Positions 12,401-27,400 of a stretch of DNA of 64,000 nucleotides are shown here, in pieces. The DNA is from Anisus vortex. Lineage: Eukaryota; Mollusca; Gastropoda; Planorbidae. A program made the position numbers and the translations under genes. The notes under the pieces were generated by a model. That model was not told the DNA's origin and did not search any database. It was given only the letters and a program-made list of their open reading frames with translations. The DNA lies in contig OX421493.1 in NCBI GenBank assembly GCA_949126835.1, forward strand, positions 58,637,898 to 58,701,897, given 5' to 3'. Numbering within the stretch: position 1 is the stretch's first letter; each line of letters starts with the position of its first letter.

Positions 12401-15400
12401 CTCCACACCCAAACCAGACAAGGGCGATTATCTGCTAGAAACTACAAATACGACAGACCAGATCCTATCTCGACTAGTCAGAAGCCCCAAATACTGCTTT
12501 GAAAAAACCAGGGTCACTAAACGCCCTAACAGAAAGCCGGCTGGTCCAGCGGTTAGTTCACCAAACTGTCAACCAAAAACCAACAGACAAGTCGCGGGTT
12601 CTATCCCTGCCACTGACGGATCCCTGTCGCCCTGCAGGAGTTTTGGGCCTAGTGGACGTAATAATCTTCTACCTAGAAGGGACGTCTGTAAACATATTAA
12701 GAAAGCAGTTCCGAGAGTCCATATAAATTAACATTCCTGAAACGGGTCGAAACGAGAGAAGTCGCTTTGCCAAGCAGTGGTTTTCTGTCATGTATTTACT
12801 AAATGTACGAAATTTAAAAAGAAAAAAGGTCTTGCCGAGACGTCGAGTAAATCTGGACGACCCACAGACCACAATGCCGAGTTTCAGTCTCTTCTTTTTA
12901 GCGTAAATATGACCATAAACTTTCGAAGAGCAAATTATCTCCCCCACACACATAGCCTACACAAACACTCACATTACTGATTTTATTAGTTTAGTACCGA
13001 AAGGGGAACTACACTTATACCCACCAACCCACTAAGTTATACATTACATATCTTTTCGTTCAACCCTGATCAGAGTTGATAATGCCTAGTACTTGAAATT
13101 TATGTTTGAAATTACTTAAAAGGAAAAAAGAAACCATTTTCATTTCACTATAACCCAGGCAGGGGACAGAATTGTGTTAATATTTTGCTCGTTAAATCTT
13201 ATTGATGTCTTCTTTCCCATTGGTTTCGTAAAATTGAAATAAAATGTCTCCTATCATTTCTCCTTTATTGATATTAATATTGTTATTTATACTTAATAAA
13301 TAAAAGGTCTTTCATAAGACCGATGTTATATATAATAATGTTAAGGTTTAATTATTCACAATGATACAAAACCTTTAATGAAAATAGTGTGCATAATATT
13401 CTTGTTGTTTTTCTCACTCTTTAATTTTTTTTTTATTTTGCCAATGTTTTTATGTTCACTCTAAAAACGATATATCTGTTGATATAAAATTGTCTATGTT
13501 GTCTTCTATCCTTATGTTTTTGTACATTTGAAATTATGTTTTCTATCCTTCTATTTCACGTTTGCGTATTTATTATACAAATTGACACAATTTATAGTAT
13601 AATTTTTATTACTGTTTTTGTACATGCAATTATGGCCAATAAAGTTTGTTTAACAAAACTTTTATTTTTTTTTAATTTATAGACATATGATCGGCGCCTG
13701 ATGTTTATGAATTGGAAGGCCAGGTTAACCAATGAAATTGCTTTAAAAGATCAGATATTACTGCATGCACTGCTTTCCTTCTTTGAAATGAAGTTTCGGC
13801 ATTTGTTTGACACATGTATAGGATGCTTAGGTTATAACGTTTTTGATTCATTTAAACTTACTTTGAATAATATTTTTATTCGTATGCAACATGCAAAAGC
13901 TTGACAGTATACTTTAAAAATACATTATATATATGTTGATAACATTTTAGCTATTATAATCAATTGGATATAGTTAGGTTTTGTGTATAGATTTTCTTTT
14001 ACTTAACGTTAGACACCTGAAGATATATAATAATATGTATTTCAAAAAATTAAAAACTACAAAAACATATTTTCACATTTAGTATTTTAGTAAATATAAT
14101 ACAGAAAATATACTTACCATCACATTGGAATCCAAACTTCCCATCAGGACAATGTAAACAATTACCATTGACAGAATCACAGATCTTATTCAAACAGGAA
14201 TCATTACATCTCATTGAACAGTTTTCTCCAAAATATGTTGTGTTACAGGCTGTGGAAACAAAGTTAATTTCTTTTACTCTAGAAGTGTACCATATTTTTA
14301 CAGACTGTCCAATTGTTATGTGTTTAGATTATATCTTGTTTCCCTCCTATGTAACTAACTGCACCACTGCCAGGGCCTTAGTCCTGACCTCTAGTTGAAC
14401 TCTGCTACTGTTGCGTTAATAATTGTTTGTTTACTAGAGTGTACCTAGAGCATTCTTTCACCGTCTGGAATATGTTAGAAAGAGATGTTGACAATTTTTG
14501 TGAGTTATTCTTAGCCTACTTTTATTCCAGAAATCTCTAACATGTATAGTATAAATATAGGAGATTCGCGTGACAGAAGGAAGTTTTTACATCGATGTAG
14601 TATTCTTGAGTCTTGGTATAAGCATATTGTAAGCGCATCAGTGGCAGAGCTGTGTTGTATTTTTTTATGTACCTGTACGCATTATTACATTGTTGTTTTA
14701 TTCTGTTTTAAGGATATTCGTGAGTTGATTTTTCTTTTCTATTTTTCTTTTGATATTAATTTGACTTAGTAAATAAATTGTTTTAAAATTGGTATTGTCT
14801 GAAGTGTGGTTTTATTAAATAAATTATTTTAATTTTTATTAATTAAGTTAGCTACAAATATTTAATATTGTTTGTTATTTATTACAACCTCTTTAACGAG
14901 ACCACTTAATTTAAATTTAATACTACAGGAGGTCTGTAATACAATTTTATAATTTTTTACTTGTATCAGTTGCTATTTTCTAACTATTATTAAAGAACAT
15001 TCAGCAACAAAGTAAAACTCTATTTTAAATCTTAACTTCTCTTTTAGAAATAAATGCCATCTAAACCTTCTACGAAATCTATATGTTAATAAAGTTTCCC
15101 GTTTACACTATGTTGGTGCAGTGGGCAAGTAAAGCAAGTGAAGAAGCCATGATAAGTTCATGACGTCATGACATACACGCAAATAGAGCATTATATACAA
15201 TCCTCTAGATGCTTTGCTAGTTTCCAACTAATGTCAGAAACCCATAGATGGGATTGCATCTGATTAGATCTGATTGTAAGGATGTGTAGTAAATAAGCTT
15301 TAGTTTTTCATGCTGAACAATTGATACAATTACTTGCATGTCTGTATATACCAAGAAAGAATTCTTTTATTTGAAAGTGTTAAAGTCGTGTACATATTCA

Positions 15401-18400
15401 TCCAACATACTATTTCAGACATAAAAGTCCATAGCTTTTTAGATTTATTCCAATAGAATCATGATGATATCCCTGACAACACAGTACTGCATGTTAAGTA
15501 TGTCAACCGTTACACAATTTTATTTAAAATAGTGTCTTTCTGGAAAGCTTGTCGCTGCTTTTCGCAGACGATCTAGTGGTCTGGTCGACCGGGATGGAAG
15601 CGCCGTCTCTACAGCGGACCCTCCAGCAAGATTTGAACGCAGTAGCCTGTTACGCCAAGCTTTGGGGTATGGAGGTTAATTGCTTAAAAACAGTTTAATC
15701 CCTCCTTACCTTTGGAATCGATATCTTCAAGGTGCCGATCGAGCTGTACATTGATGGCCGCGCTCTGGCATGCGACCAGAAGCCGGTCTATCTCGGAAGC
15801 TAACGATGTTAGTTCAAGAGAAAGCCGCTTTGAAGCTGAACATTGTCAAGAGACTGGCCAGTACTGGCTGGGGTGCAAAGGCGAGTGTGTTGAGAAATAT
15901 CTACCATGAAGCGGTAAGATCTCAAATGGATTACAGCCTCCCGGTACAAATCTATGCGTCTGATACTGCGTTGAAGACGTTGGACAATGTACAAAACCAA
16001 GCCCTCAGACTAATATGTGGAACGTTCCGAACCGCCCCGACAGCGGCTGTGGAAATTATGGCAAAAGTGCCGCCTCTGAATACGAGCGGTATAAACGTTT
16101 GGAGGAAAGTTCGCCTCTCAGGAAGCTCGTAGAGGGCACCATGCACTGAATCTCAGCGAAGAGATCGGGCTTCCGGTCGACCGCACGCCCCTGCGGACGG
16201 GAATGAACCTCCTCCTCACCTATCCTTCAACATACCAGAGATACGGGCGAAACTGATTAAACCAGTCGGACACGGCGCTTGCCTGGCTGAGAGGCGCGCA
16301 TCTGCTCTAATGACGGTACGGGATTCGTCGAGGCATATACTGATGGGAGCGCGATCAATGTGACCGAAGCGCGTTCTGGGTATGGTGCTCTTGTGTTGTA
16401 CCTAAAGGCAGTAGATAAACGGGTTGAGCTAAGTGGGCCTTGTGGGCAAATCTGCATCTTCGATGCGGAGAAGGAAGCCATCAGAATTGCCGTAGGGGCA
16501 ATTGGGAAAACGTTTGAAGAAACACCAGCTGCTCGTGCCGATGTGGTAATCTTCAGTGATGAGCTTTTAGTACTCCAGGCCATCGACGGCTTGGGGGCAT
16601 GGCCCGATCTGCCTGTCCGACTGTTGGCTGCTATTTCCGACCTGATCCTCAGGTACGAGGTGAAGGTTATTTTGCAGTGGATTCCATGTCATGCAGGAGT
16701 CGCTGGCAATGAGATAGTGGATGCCTTGGTCAAGAAGGGATCCCTGGCACCCACTCCAAAGGATCCGTCCTCCTTTGAGATTGCCCGAAGATCGACAAGT
16801 GAATGGGAGTCAAGACAATGATTTAAGAACTGGGACGAATCTGACATGGGTCGAGGTGTGTGGCAGCAACTAAAACGGCCAAAACGAGCTGATTCGTGGT
16901 GGTGACTCCGCAGGAGAGAACATGATACGATAGCCCAGTTTCGTATAGGACACTGCCCTATTGGTGCCTATTTCGGACGATTTAGGCCCGATTTCGCGGT
17001 GTCGACATTTTTTGAAGCAGAAGAGACGGTCGAGCATTTGCTTTTTGACTGCCCTGCCTTGCAAGAGGAAAGAGTGGATGGGAATGGTCAACAATTTGCA
17101 CCGAACATTTACGGAGACTTAGCTGTGCTACGCAACCCAAGTCTGTTTTTCCTCCGAACCCTAAGAGATTAGTCTCGGTTCGATCACTCCGGTGAAGTGA
17201 GGTTTAAAGTCTGGTGTTTGGTAGACGATGACGACAAACTTCATAAAAGAAAACCACGTTCTACTGTTTACTTCTAGTGTTTTTCGAGATTGTGAGAGAC
17301 TATTACATTACAACATAATGTAACATTATATAATAAATATATGAATGTAAAGTGATGTAACATGACGTTTTGTAACATAACATAACATTTTTGAATTATT
17401 AAATGTTATACATTGACTAACGTTGTATCGCATGCAATACTATTTACATTAATTATATGTTTTATTGTTGTTGTTTTTTTTGTTTTATGATCAAACGGTT
17501 GATGCAATAAAAAAAACAATGTCATGTTTAGAATCAGCATATTCAATTTAATTAAGAAACATCAAACAATTTCGATAAACAGGGAAAACGTTGTTGTTGT
17601 TTTTTTGTTACATAGTGTAATTTATATAAAAACACTTACCAAAACTAAAACACTTATTTTTCTCCAGGCCTATACAACATTATTACACAAAACAAATATA
17701 AGAAAATGTACCAAAGCCTTCTTTTACATCATTATCTCTTTTAATAATTATTTTTAGATTGTATTTAACTGACCTTGATTACATCGATCTCCTTGGTAAC
17801 CAGCTAAACACGGTAAACATTTTCCGTTGATTGAGTTACATGTCTGATTGTGACAACCAATTGAACATTTTTCTGTACAGTTCCTTCCAAAATAGTTTTG
17901 ACCACAAGCTTGGATTTAGATAAGAACTTCAAAGTATATTGGTTATAATACATAAGATGTGTTTGTTTTAAATAATGGCAAAACAATATTGATATTTTAT
18001 TATGTCTATAAACTACAGGTTTAAAACTTAAGTAGTGTACACAAAGGTGGGTTACTATATTCTGTACATCCTTGTGTACATATTCCACTTTGTTTATCAC
18101 ACAGTGAATTGAAACATCTATTATTACAGTTTTTTAAACAGTTTATGCCATATTTTGTAGGATCACATTCTGTAATAGAGACAAATGTACAAACTCTTGT
18201 AATTAAACATCAAACATATTTAATTGTACAGCAAAAGAAAGGATATTTCTGTGGCAAACGCTAAAATTAATTGGCCTGCTATTAATTAGTCTACTCATTG
18301 CTCTCTTCGCCCTTTAAATAATGTCCCATTTTAAATACAAGCCTAATCGGGTGCGTCTAGAAATTAATCAAGTGAAACGATTGAGCTATTGCCGCTACTT

Positions 18401-21400
18401 GTTGTGAAGGCAAAAATTACACGTGCTTTTTTTACTAGCAAGCCTAATAGCTGACTAGCTGCTAGTGATTAGATTACAATATAGTAAACTAGCCGACTAG
18501 CGGCTATTAAACTAGCTCGTGTAATTGAGCCTTAAGATAAAGAACGATGAAGACATTGTTGAGAGGAAACAACTGGCGTTTGTGTAGATAACACAATCTG
18601 GACTGATAAGGTCAAGAACCATAACTGATACAAGAGTGGATAAAGGGCAATGTTTACTGGCCTTAGTTTAAAATACAAAAAAGGAACATATTGTTTCTCA
18701 AGTGTCCATGGGTAATGGGTAGGGGTATTTTTCTAGCTGTCAGTATTGGTATAATTTAGAGAGTCAACACCAGATGTATTAAAAAACTAACACTAGCAGA
18801 AATAAACAGGTCCACAATAACAAACAAAATCATATTATTCAAATAAAGGGGCGTCCGCCTTCAAAAAGAAGTGACTAGATGACTCAAGTAGTTAACACAG
18901 GTGACACACACAGGGTCAATCTCTGGCCTTAACCAACGATAATAATAATAATAATAATATGCTTGTATAGCGCATATCCCGTTAATGACAGTTCTATGCG
19001 CTGACGACAGTTAAAGAATACAGACAACGAACAACAGACGAAAAATGTAAAGATGTATACGCAAATACTGCTAACGAAATAGGTGAGTCTTCAGCCGGCT
19101 CCTGAAGGTGTCGAAGCAAAGGCTCTGGCGCAGCTGTGGTGGGAGGGGATTTCAGACCGACGGTCCAGGAGAATGCACGTTGGCCAGCGGACACTAGCCT
19201 CAGACGACGCAATGAGAACAACGTTCACACTATGAAAATAAGGTGTGGGAATAGGACATAGTGGTGACCTCTAACGTAACAATATATTGAGGCTACAGAT
19301 GAAAAAATACGTCTTTTTAATCTGATTTGTCTATTTGGCCTTTTCTTTTGTTTTATCTAAAATGTAGAGACTGGAATTTAAGACTAATAAAAAAGAGATA
19401 AGCTTGCTTCTTTTCCATAGACTATCCTGATTTTGTAATAATCGGCCTGAATGGAATGCCCACCTAATCACTGTATATTGATACATATTAAATGAGTGTA
19501 CACATACTATATTATAAGCTTAAAGCGTTTTACATGACATGTTCCGCATGTGTCTGACAATCAAGGGTGAAGGAAGTTCGCAAATATGGAACCTGAAGTG
19601 AGATAATTTTCTATTGTGTCACCAACAGAACATATTTTATTCCAATAAATATGGTACGGGCTCCGCAAATATATGTTTATATAATTATATATACATTTTT
19701 TTTAATATCATTAGTCGGATTCATAACGACATACGCATTGAGCAGCTAGGCGGATTAGTGTATCCAATACAAACAGCATTACAAGTACCATCATCTTTAC
19801 TACAACAATCTTGACATGGACTTTTGCATGTGTTGTTACATTCTAAGCCCCAGGTACCATCCAGACATTCTGAAACAGAACAGAACATTTAGGTATTGAA
19901 AATATTTTTTTTTCACATGTATACTGATATATTATTATGATAGGGTAGAAGCAATATTTTTCAATAGCAGTAACACTTTAAATTCTAAAACAATAATATA
20001 GACATTAACCCATATCTTGCTGAGGTTTTATTTTTTCGTGATTTTTACATATGTAATAGAAAGTGATGATGTAATAAACAAATGGAAGTTATTTTGTGAA
20101 AATTTTAAATTTTTATTGAAATATTTAAATTTGTTAAAGTGTCCTTAAAAAAAGATGCCAGCAACAAATGACACCGTGACATTGCATGTTTGCAAGGATA
20201 AATACATATTTTTTTAACAATTTAAATTTTAGAATTCTTAATTTATAGCTTTTAAAAACAAGGGCATTTGACAGATTTTATGGGCAACAATTGTTCTTTT
20301 GGACATTATATTGGTCTTATGGGTGGCGAATAATCTTATAAGTATCTTTTGTCTTTTGGGCAATGTATCGGAGCCAGCCAAAGACAAAAAAAAAAGCAAG
20401 AAAGGTTTGTGTCGATCCTATTGTAATGGAAAAAGAGTAGCCAGCTTAAGAAAAGGAGAACCCTTTCTTTGTCGGCTGTATGATGTATTCTAGAATTTGG
20501 TCAACATAAATTTGCTTATAACAATTTGCAAAGCTGAATAGTCTTATCTCAGATTCAACAATATGTGTTTCTGTTTTTACATAATTAGGAGAGCTAAAAT
20601 CTAGAAATTGACTAGAATGTCTTTAGTTACATCATATTTATTACATACATGGCGGCTGAATCAATATATTGAGTGTATTATATAATCTTCGTCTTCTATT
20701 TAAGTAATAGCATGTTGAATTGAGTAAGGTTGTGACAGATTATGAGAATATAATTGAAATCTATCCTGGAAGTAGTCTAATAATGTATATTTATGTATAT
20801 AAATGTACAATGTTGTTTTAAAACTAGTTAATATGGAAAACAAAAATATCATTCCTACTCAACTTGCTTCAAATGTTAAAGACTCCCAAATATATTCCAA
20901 AAGAAATAATATAAAAAAATAACGTTTTTCTATGTTTTAACAAAGAAAACATTAAAAAATTAAATTTCATGTCACGGTATCATTTGTTGCTGGCGTCCTT
21001 AAAGAAGGACAGTTCGTTTTAACACCTCTGTGTAATTATTATTTTTGTTTTAAACTTAATATCTATGTTTATGCCTTCTACGAACATTAATTAACAAAGT
21101 TATGTTAAAGCTTAAGTAATTTTTTATTATTTTCTTTAAAAAAAAGTCTCACTTTTTCAGACTTGACTTTGTGTCCTCAATTTTATCAAACTCGCGATAT
21201 AAATTTGTTTCGAGCGCAAAAAATCTAAAAGCAGACAAATAAAGATAATAATTAGATAGATCAGTATATATTCTTTACATTCATGGAAAAAAATGAAAAC
21301 TATTAACTTAATTTCATGTCTTAAATCGCATTTTACGAAGTGTCCTTAAATAAGGACGCCAGTAAGATATGGGTTAACTTCAACATTGCATCGTTTGTAT

Positions 21401-24400
21401 GGTGATGGATATAATTATTTAAAGCATTATAAATAGGCCTACCATTTTTATGGAAACACATTTATTTACCTCCATAAGCTTGAAACTCATTAATTGACAC
21501 AATCGGAACAAGGTCAAAACTATAATGTGTGTGCGTTTGACTGACTGTAACTTTAGAAACAGGATCACCATTAGGATATAAAACTGTATATACTTGTTGT
21601 GTTATATTGTTTGTATCACTAAAGTTAAATATAAATTTCCCTTCTTTGTTCTGTACTTGAAGATCAAAGTACTTTAAACGATCTGGCACGTTGTCATCTA
21701 TAAAATTGAATCATAAATAAATTATTTTATATTTTGACCACAGAAATCATATAACAAAAATTAAAATCTGCTATTTATATGTTTCCATCAAATACAAAAA
21801 CATTAATTTAATCCAATATTAAAATATTTATTATAGGTTTGAATAAATGTCAAAGCATTCAAATATTATAATATATAGAGATTTATATACTTTTTTTGGC
21901 CCATGAAAATGATGAAAAAATTGGAAAAAATGAGTTCTAATTTTTGTTTGCTTTCAATTTTTTATTCTATTTCATTGAATGTAATATGGAGGCCAACCGA
22001 AATTCGTTTTCGGTTTCGTTTTTGGCACCGAAAATTTGCAATTGACCTCTTTCGGCATAGGTTTAGTTTCGTCCGAAGCCAAAAACTTAAATTTCGGTTG
22101 GCTACGGTTTTCGACGAAACTGCTATTGACTTTCGGACATCAACCAAATATCTACTTTCAATTTTCCGACTGCCAACACTAGAGCTGCATCTATTACTCT
22201 GTTTATTGATAATTTCATTTAGTTAAACTGTTGCGAATTAATCTGTTTAAAGTAACAAATTAAAGTTCATAATAAACGGATTATATAATTACCCAAAGGA
22301 ATTTCAAAAAAATTACTGTGCAGTATTTACAAATATTTTGTTTGGAAGTTTCGGTTCATCTTTCGGTTTCGGCTAAACGTGTAGTTAAACTTTAAGATTC
22401 AGCTTTGGTTTCGACCGTAAGCCATGATATAACTTTCCTTATGGTTTCGAAATATGAGTCGGAATATAATAATCTAAGATTGTAACGTTTATTCACTTTA
22501 ATAAAGATTTGTATAAGTTATCATGATCGTATCAATGTATTTAGGCTGTTACGAAACAGAGTTTCCAATAATTATAATTCACGTAGATTTCTTATTAATA
22601 AATAAAATCGAAACGCGAATCAACTGAGGGAGGATAATAATTATTAATAATTAGAACGAGGCTTGACAAATAGCTTAACATAGCGTTAGGGACAATTTTG
22701 ATACCGTTGTCTGATGTATTCGATTACTATTGGAAGTTAGAATATTTCTTCATTCAACCTTAGTGACGTAAGCAGTTCTAGTGACTTCTAAAGTAATTCC
22801 GATTATAAGGCATAGTTAGCCCACATTGTTGACATGAAAGTCTATAAAAGATCGCGCACTTGTTTGAGGCGTCCTCTCCTAATTTCGCTTGCTTAGTGTA
22901 ACCACGTTGCTTCAATTCAGCCTTGCCCGATAGATATCGTTCCTTCTTTGTTCTGAGTTAGCCTGGATACATGGGCGCCCGCAGAAAATTTTTTAGGGGG
23001 GGGCAAAATATTTTTAGTAATGTTTTAATGTAGTTTTAATTTACTGAGCGCATTTGTATGGTGAACGAACGGACAGAACATTGAAGTAATTGTAGTACAC
23101 TGTAGTAATGAAGGGCATACTGTAGCAACACATTTTTTATTACCATACAAAAAAACTTACTTTAAACAAACAATATTACAACGTAAATTTAAAATAAAAT
23201 GTATTCTTTAAACAAGAACTGGAGTCGTCTGCTACCGCTACTAAACAAATCGACAATTTTGTCCATAAACTCTTTTTTGTTACTGTTCACTTTGTCTCTG
23301 TGTACTAACAACATGCACAACCTTGACAGACGTTCATCTGACATTGTAGATTTAAGCCATAGGTTTTCAACCTTTTTCGGCTCACCGCACCCTTTTAAAA
23401 TCTTACCGCTCACCGACCCCCAACTTAATTTTAATTAAACATATATAGGCTTATCATTAATTCTAAAACAAATTTATTTGTATTATTAATTTAGAAATAT
23501 AAGAGTCTTATTTAATAGCACTATATCATGTAATTTCTGTAATTATTAATGTTTTAAATATACACTCCTTAAATGGACAAAACAATTAATGCAGGAAATG
23601 TTTATTTACAACTGTTTAACGTAAATTATTTTAATCCTCTAATAATTAAATCTTGTTATGAATACCACAATGTTGAATGTATATAAAGAAATAATAATAA
23701 TCAGTAAAATTTGTCACAAAAGAGCAAAACAGAACTTTTTCGGCATCACTATTGAATCAAACGTAGAAACATTTGTTAATTAAAGGGAGATAATTATTTC
23801 GTTTCATTTGAGCTAATATTTCTGTATTTTTTTTTCTTTTATAAAAAAGAATTAATGGCTTACATTTATAACTTTAAAATGATCAAACTGTAAAAAGTAT
23901 TTGAAAATTATATAAATATTATATGACTTAAGAATTTATATGTATATTTTTAAGCATTACAATAACTACTCAGTTTGTATGATTACTACGTATCTATACC
24001 ATTTAACGATAAATTGGACATTAATTTTAAAGGACATCTCGGTAAAACTGAGATCAAAATATCATTAATATTAACATGTGTTAGGGCGAAAGTGAACGGT
24101 CGGCAGGGTTGACAGTCCGGTGAACCAAAAATAGGACCAGCCAGCCGCGCACCATATTTACCAATAGTAGAATAGCTAAAGCCATGGGCACTATGGCAAG
24201 ATTTAACAAAAAAAACGAGTCTGGATGAACTCACTGCTCATACGCTCCACTAAGTCGCCAGTTTATCGAACATGCGTTCTGATTACCCTCCTGTACGGCT
24301 GTGAGACAGGGAGCACATATTCCTGGGAGGAGAGAAAACTGAACACCTTTTACCTTAGGTGTCTCAGACTCATTTTAGATATAAGATGGCAGGACAGGGT

Positions 24401-27400
24401 TTCAATCGCAGAGGTCCTACGAACAGCAGAGTGTCAAGACATCCGTAATACTCTCAGTAACAGACGTCTCAGCTGGCTAGGTCATGTACGCCGAATGCCA
24501 CAGGGTCGACTTCCACAGGACATTCTATATGGAACGTTAGCTTCGGGACAGAGACCTGCTGGACGTCCAAAACTGAGATTTGCGGATGTCTGCAAAAGAG
24601 ATATGAAACAACTCCAAATTGACCCAGGGAGAGGAGCACGCCAGAAAAAAAGACGGTGGTGAAAAATGTGGTCCACTCTGCTACATTCAATTGCAGCCAG
24701 TGTGACCGTGCCTGTACGTCCAGGATTGGCCTCTTTAGCCACATGAGGGCCTGCAAGGGAAATGAATCGTCTCTCGAGACGTAAAATGCCGACGATTGTG
24801 CTGAACGATCGCTCCACCGTACATGTTGTTGCTGGTAATGTTAGCAAAACTAGTAAGGCATACGGCAAGGTAGCAAGTCGATGAAATTTTGGCTACTTTT
24901 GTATTCTCGCGTTTTCCGAAAATAAAACTCAAGGCTTCACTATCAAAATTATCAATGTGGTATACCTGATGAATCCCCAAAGATAATGAGATCGATATGA
25001 CAATGGAAAGAGTCACAGTTGTTACAATTAATTATAAATGTTTTAATTATTATTTTTTTTTGTCTATTTTAGTCCAAATTTTTTTTTATCTATCAATCAG
25101 GGGGGGGGGGGCACTTTTCCAGGGGGGGGGCAAGTGCCCCCCCTTGCCCCCCCCTGCGGGCGCCCATGCCTGGATAACAATGATAATGTTTGTTAGCCTG
25201 GATACCAATGATAATGTGAGTTAGCCTGGATAACAATGATAATGTTTGTTAGCCTGGATACCAATGATAATGTGAGTTAGCCTGGATAACAATGATGATG
25301 TTTGTTAGCCTGGATACCAATGATAATGTGAGTTGGTCTGGATAACAATGATTATGTTTCATACTTTGTGATTGTTTATTTCCTCATTTTGGAGTTAAAA
25401 TACTAATGTGTAGGACTGCCACGCTTAACTATTGTGTTATTGGCATAGTCTAACAGGAAAGTATTCTTTTTAACTACACACATGATGACCCACCAATATT
25501 ATGCATTCTATTGAAACTCCCCTTGTAAATCACCCAATAAATTATTATTAATGTTTGATAGACTTATTCTCTCATTCACGTTGGAGTTTTTGGGGTGTGA
25601 TAACCTTACAGGGAGGATTTACTTCAGTGGTGGATGGCCTGATATTTTTAAGTAAAATATACAACCAACTTGAGCTGATATATATATATATTTATACATG
25701 AAACAAAGGTAAATTACACTTATACACTATTGCTGCATAACAGATTTCAAAAGGATCTACAACCCAGGGCATACTCTAGACTATAACAACAATAATAACA
25801 ACAGTAACTCAACTCATACTAAGTTAATGAGATAAACATCAACTAACTTACTAATTCTGTTATAAGATGAACTGTTAATAAATATATATTTGAATATTGA
25901 AACAACGGCACAATTGAGCTGGAATTCATTTTTATTAAGAGGGGGCTCGGAGTCAAAATACAAGAATAACATTCTTAATACAGATTAGTATGTCATCTAA
26001 AATAAACCTAATGGACAATATAATGAACTGACTTGATCAGGTATAAATAAATAAATTATAACTCGGCGGACATGAAAGTGTTGGATGACCACTAGTGCTT
26101 GCTGAAACAACAACTCATAGCTGATTAGGTAAGCCCATTACTTACTTCGTTGATGGTCAGTGGTGTTGAATACACGGACAGTAATTACGAGAACGAAATG
26201 ACTGTTGGTTTCTGTTCGAAGAAATTGTGTTACGTAATAAGGCTAACATTAGTCATTAGATTACTTTAAAAAATTCGGACTTACTTAAGTGTTACTCTTG
26301 CGTGCCTAATGAAAAATAATAAAAAATCGAGTTATCCTAAAGCTAAAGTAAAGAATGAAGCCTAACATTGAAATTCTGGTTGCAGAATTAGACATAGTTA
26401 TCAATATGCACACTTACTAGAGAAGACTGACTCTTAAATATCTTCAGATTTATATTTAAAGATTTAAGAATGATATTAAAATAATATTTTAAATATTTTT
26501 TTAGTAACTTTAGAAAACCGAAAGGCTGGCTAATTGATACAGTTGCCGTCATCTTGTAAGGCTAAAAACCTCAACATACATGCGTTTTCAACGACAACAC
26601 TTTCTATTAATAAATTAACATTCATATTCCATTTTTAGCGCACATTTGGTGAGCGATAGAGTGTATCTAATATACATATTTATTTTAATTGCAGATCATT
26701 TTACTTGTATGCTTCTTTCTTTCTATCTGGATCACACAGGGCAAAATTAAAATATACAATTGATATGAATCATTTTATTTTGATTTTAGGTATTGTGACG
26801 TCTCGCTGTCTCGGGTGGGCAGTTTATCACAATGACTTTTTGGTACCCTTGAAGAATTCTTAACTCTCGACCAACTTTCATCCAAGCAATTTAGAAATGA
26901 CGTCAGCAGTAATAATTAACATAACTTTTAATTCAACACAACACATAACGTCGTCTCTCAACAAAAGTCAATAAAAACACGATTTAAGAAGAACACAAGA
27001 AGTAGCCTAACCAGTCTATTAATACACTCTAGTCTACTCTCTCCTCCGGAAATTCCAACCCCATTCCCTGCTCACTCATGCCAAACGGACAAGGGTCACT
27101 AAGGGTCACCTAAAGAATGTGACTATCAGTTAATAAGGGAGGTAATAACAACTAAAAAAAACAAGCGAGTTAATTCTAGTCTATCCTCATACATCACAGT
27201 CCTGTTAAATGTTCAGACTTTTTAGTCTTCACGTGCTGTAAAACACACATATATTTACGCTGTCCAGAGTGTACACTAGGATTGTGTTGCCATAACAATG
27301 ACTAGGTAAATAAAAATGTGTGTACTAAATACGTTTCTTAGCCTATAGGTGATGATGTGTTTTGAAATACCAAAATGTTTCCTTACATCTGTTATATAAA

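Larger units (their letters stand above)
10919..14117 (-). other. Gene A intron 10
   Basis: Contains the pentamer satellite and a SINE. A dispersed motif, TGTCTTCTATCC...TTTGTAAAATTGAAAT, recurs near 12180, 13205 and 13490. Otherwise AT-rich with no coding signal. Confidence 0.5.
22547..25610 (+). mobile_element. Candidate LTR (about 857 bp) interrupted by an hAT element
   Basis: Starts TGTTACGAAACAG, contains a TATA-like TCTATAAAAGATCGCGCAC near 22840 and AATAAA near 25537, and ends GTGTGATAACCTTACA. Removing the hAT insertion leaves one 857-bp segment with promoter, poly(A) and TG...CA ends. The flanks AGGC and GGGA do not match and no second copy is seen, so this is a candidate only. Confidence 0.4.

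Noticed and set aside
12535..12725. Functional tRNA gene
   Set aside because: A and B boxes are present but acceptor and anticodon stems do not pair, and the body repeats elsewhere, so it is a SINE.
23357..23405. hAT-type MITE end (GGTTTTCAACCTTTTTCGGC)
   Set aside because: Resembles known hAT termini and a similar GGTTGAAAACC at about 38137, but no paired end or duplication was found.
26797..27197. Possible solo LTR (TGTGACG...CATCACA)
   Set aside because: Flanks GTAT and GTCC do not match, there is no second copy, and promoter and poly(A) signals are not convincing.
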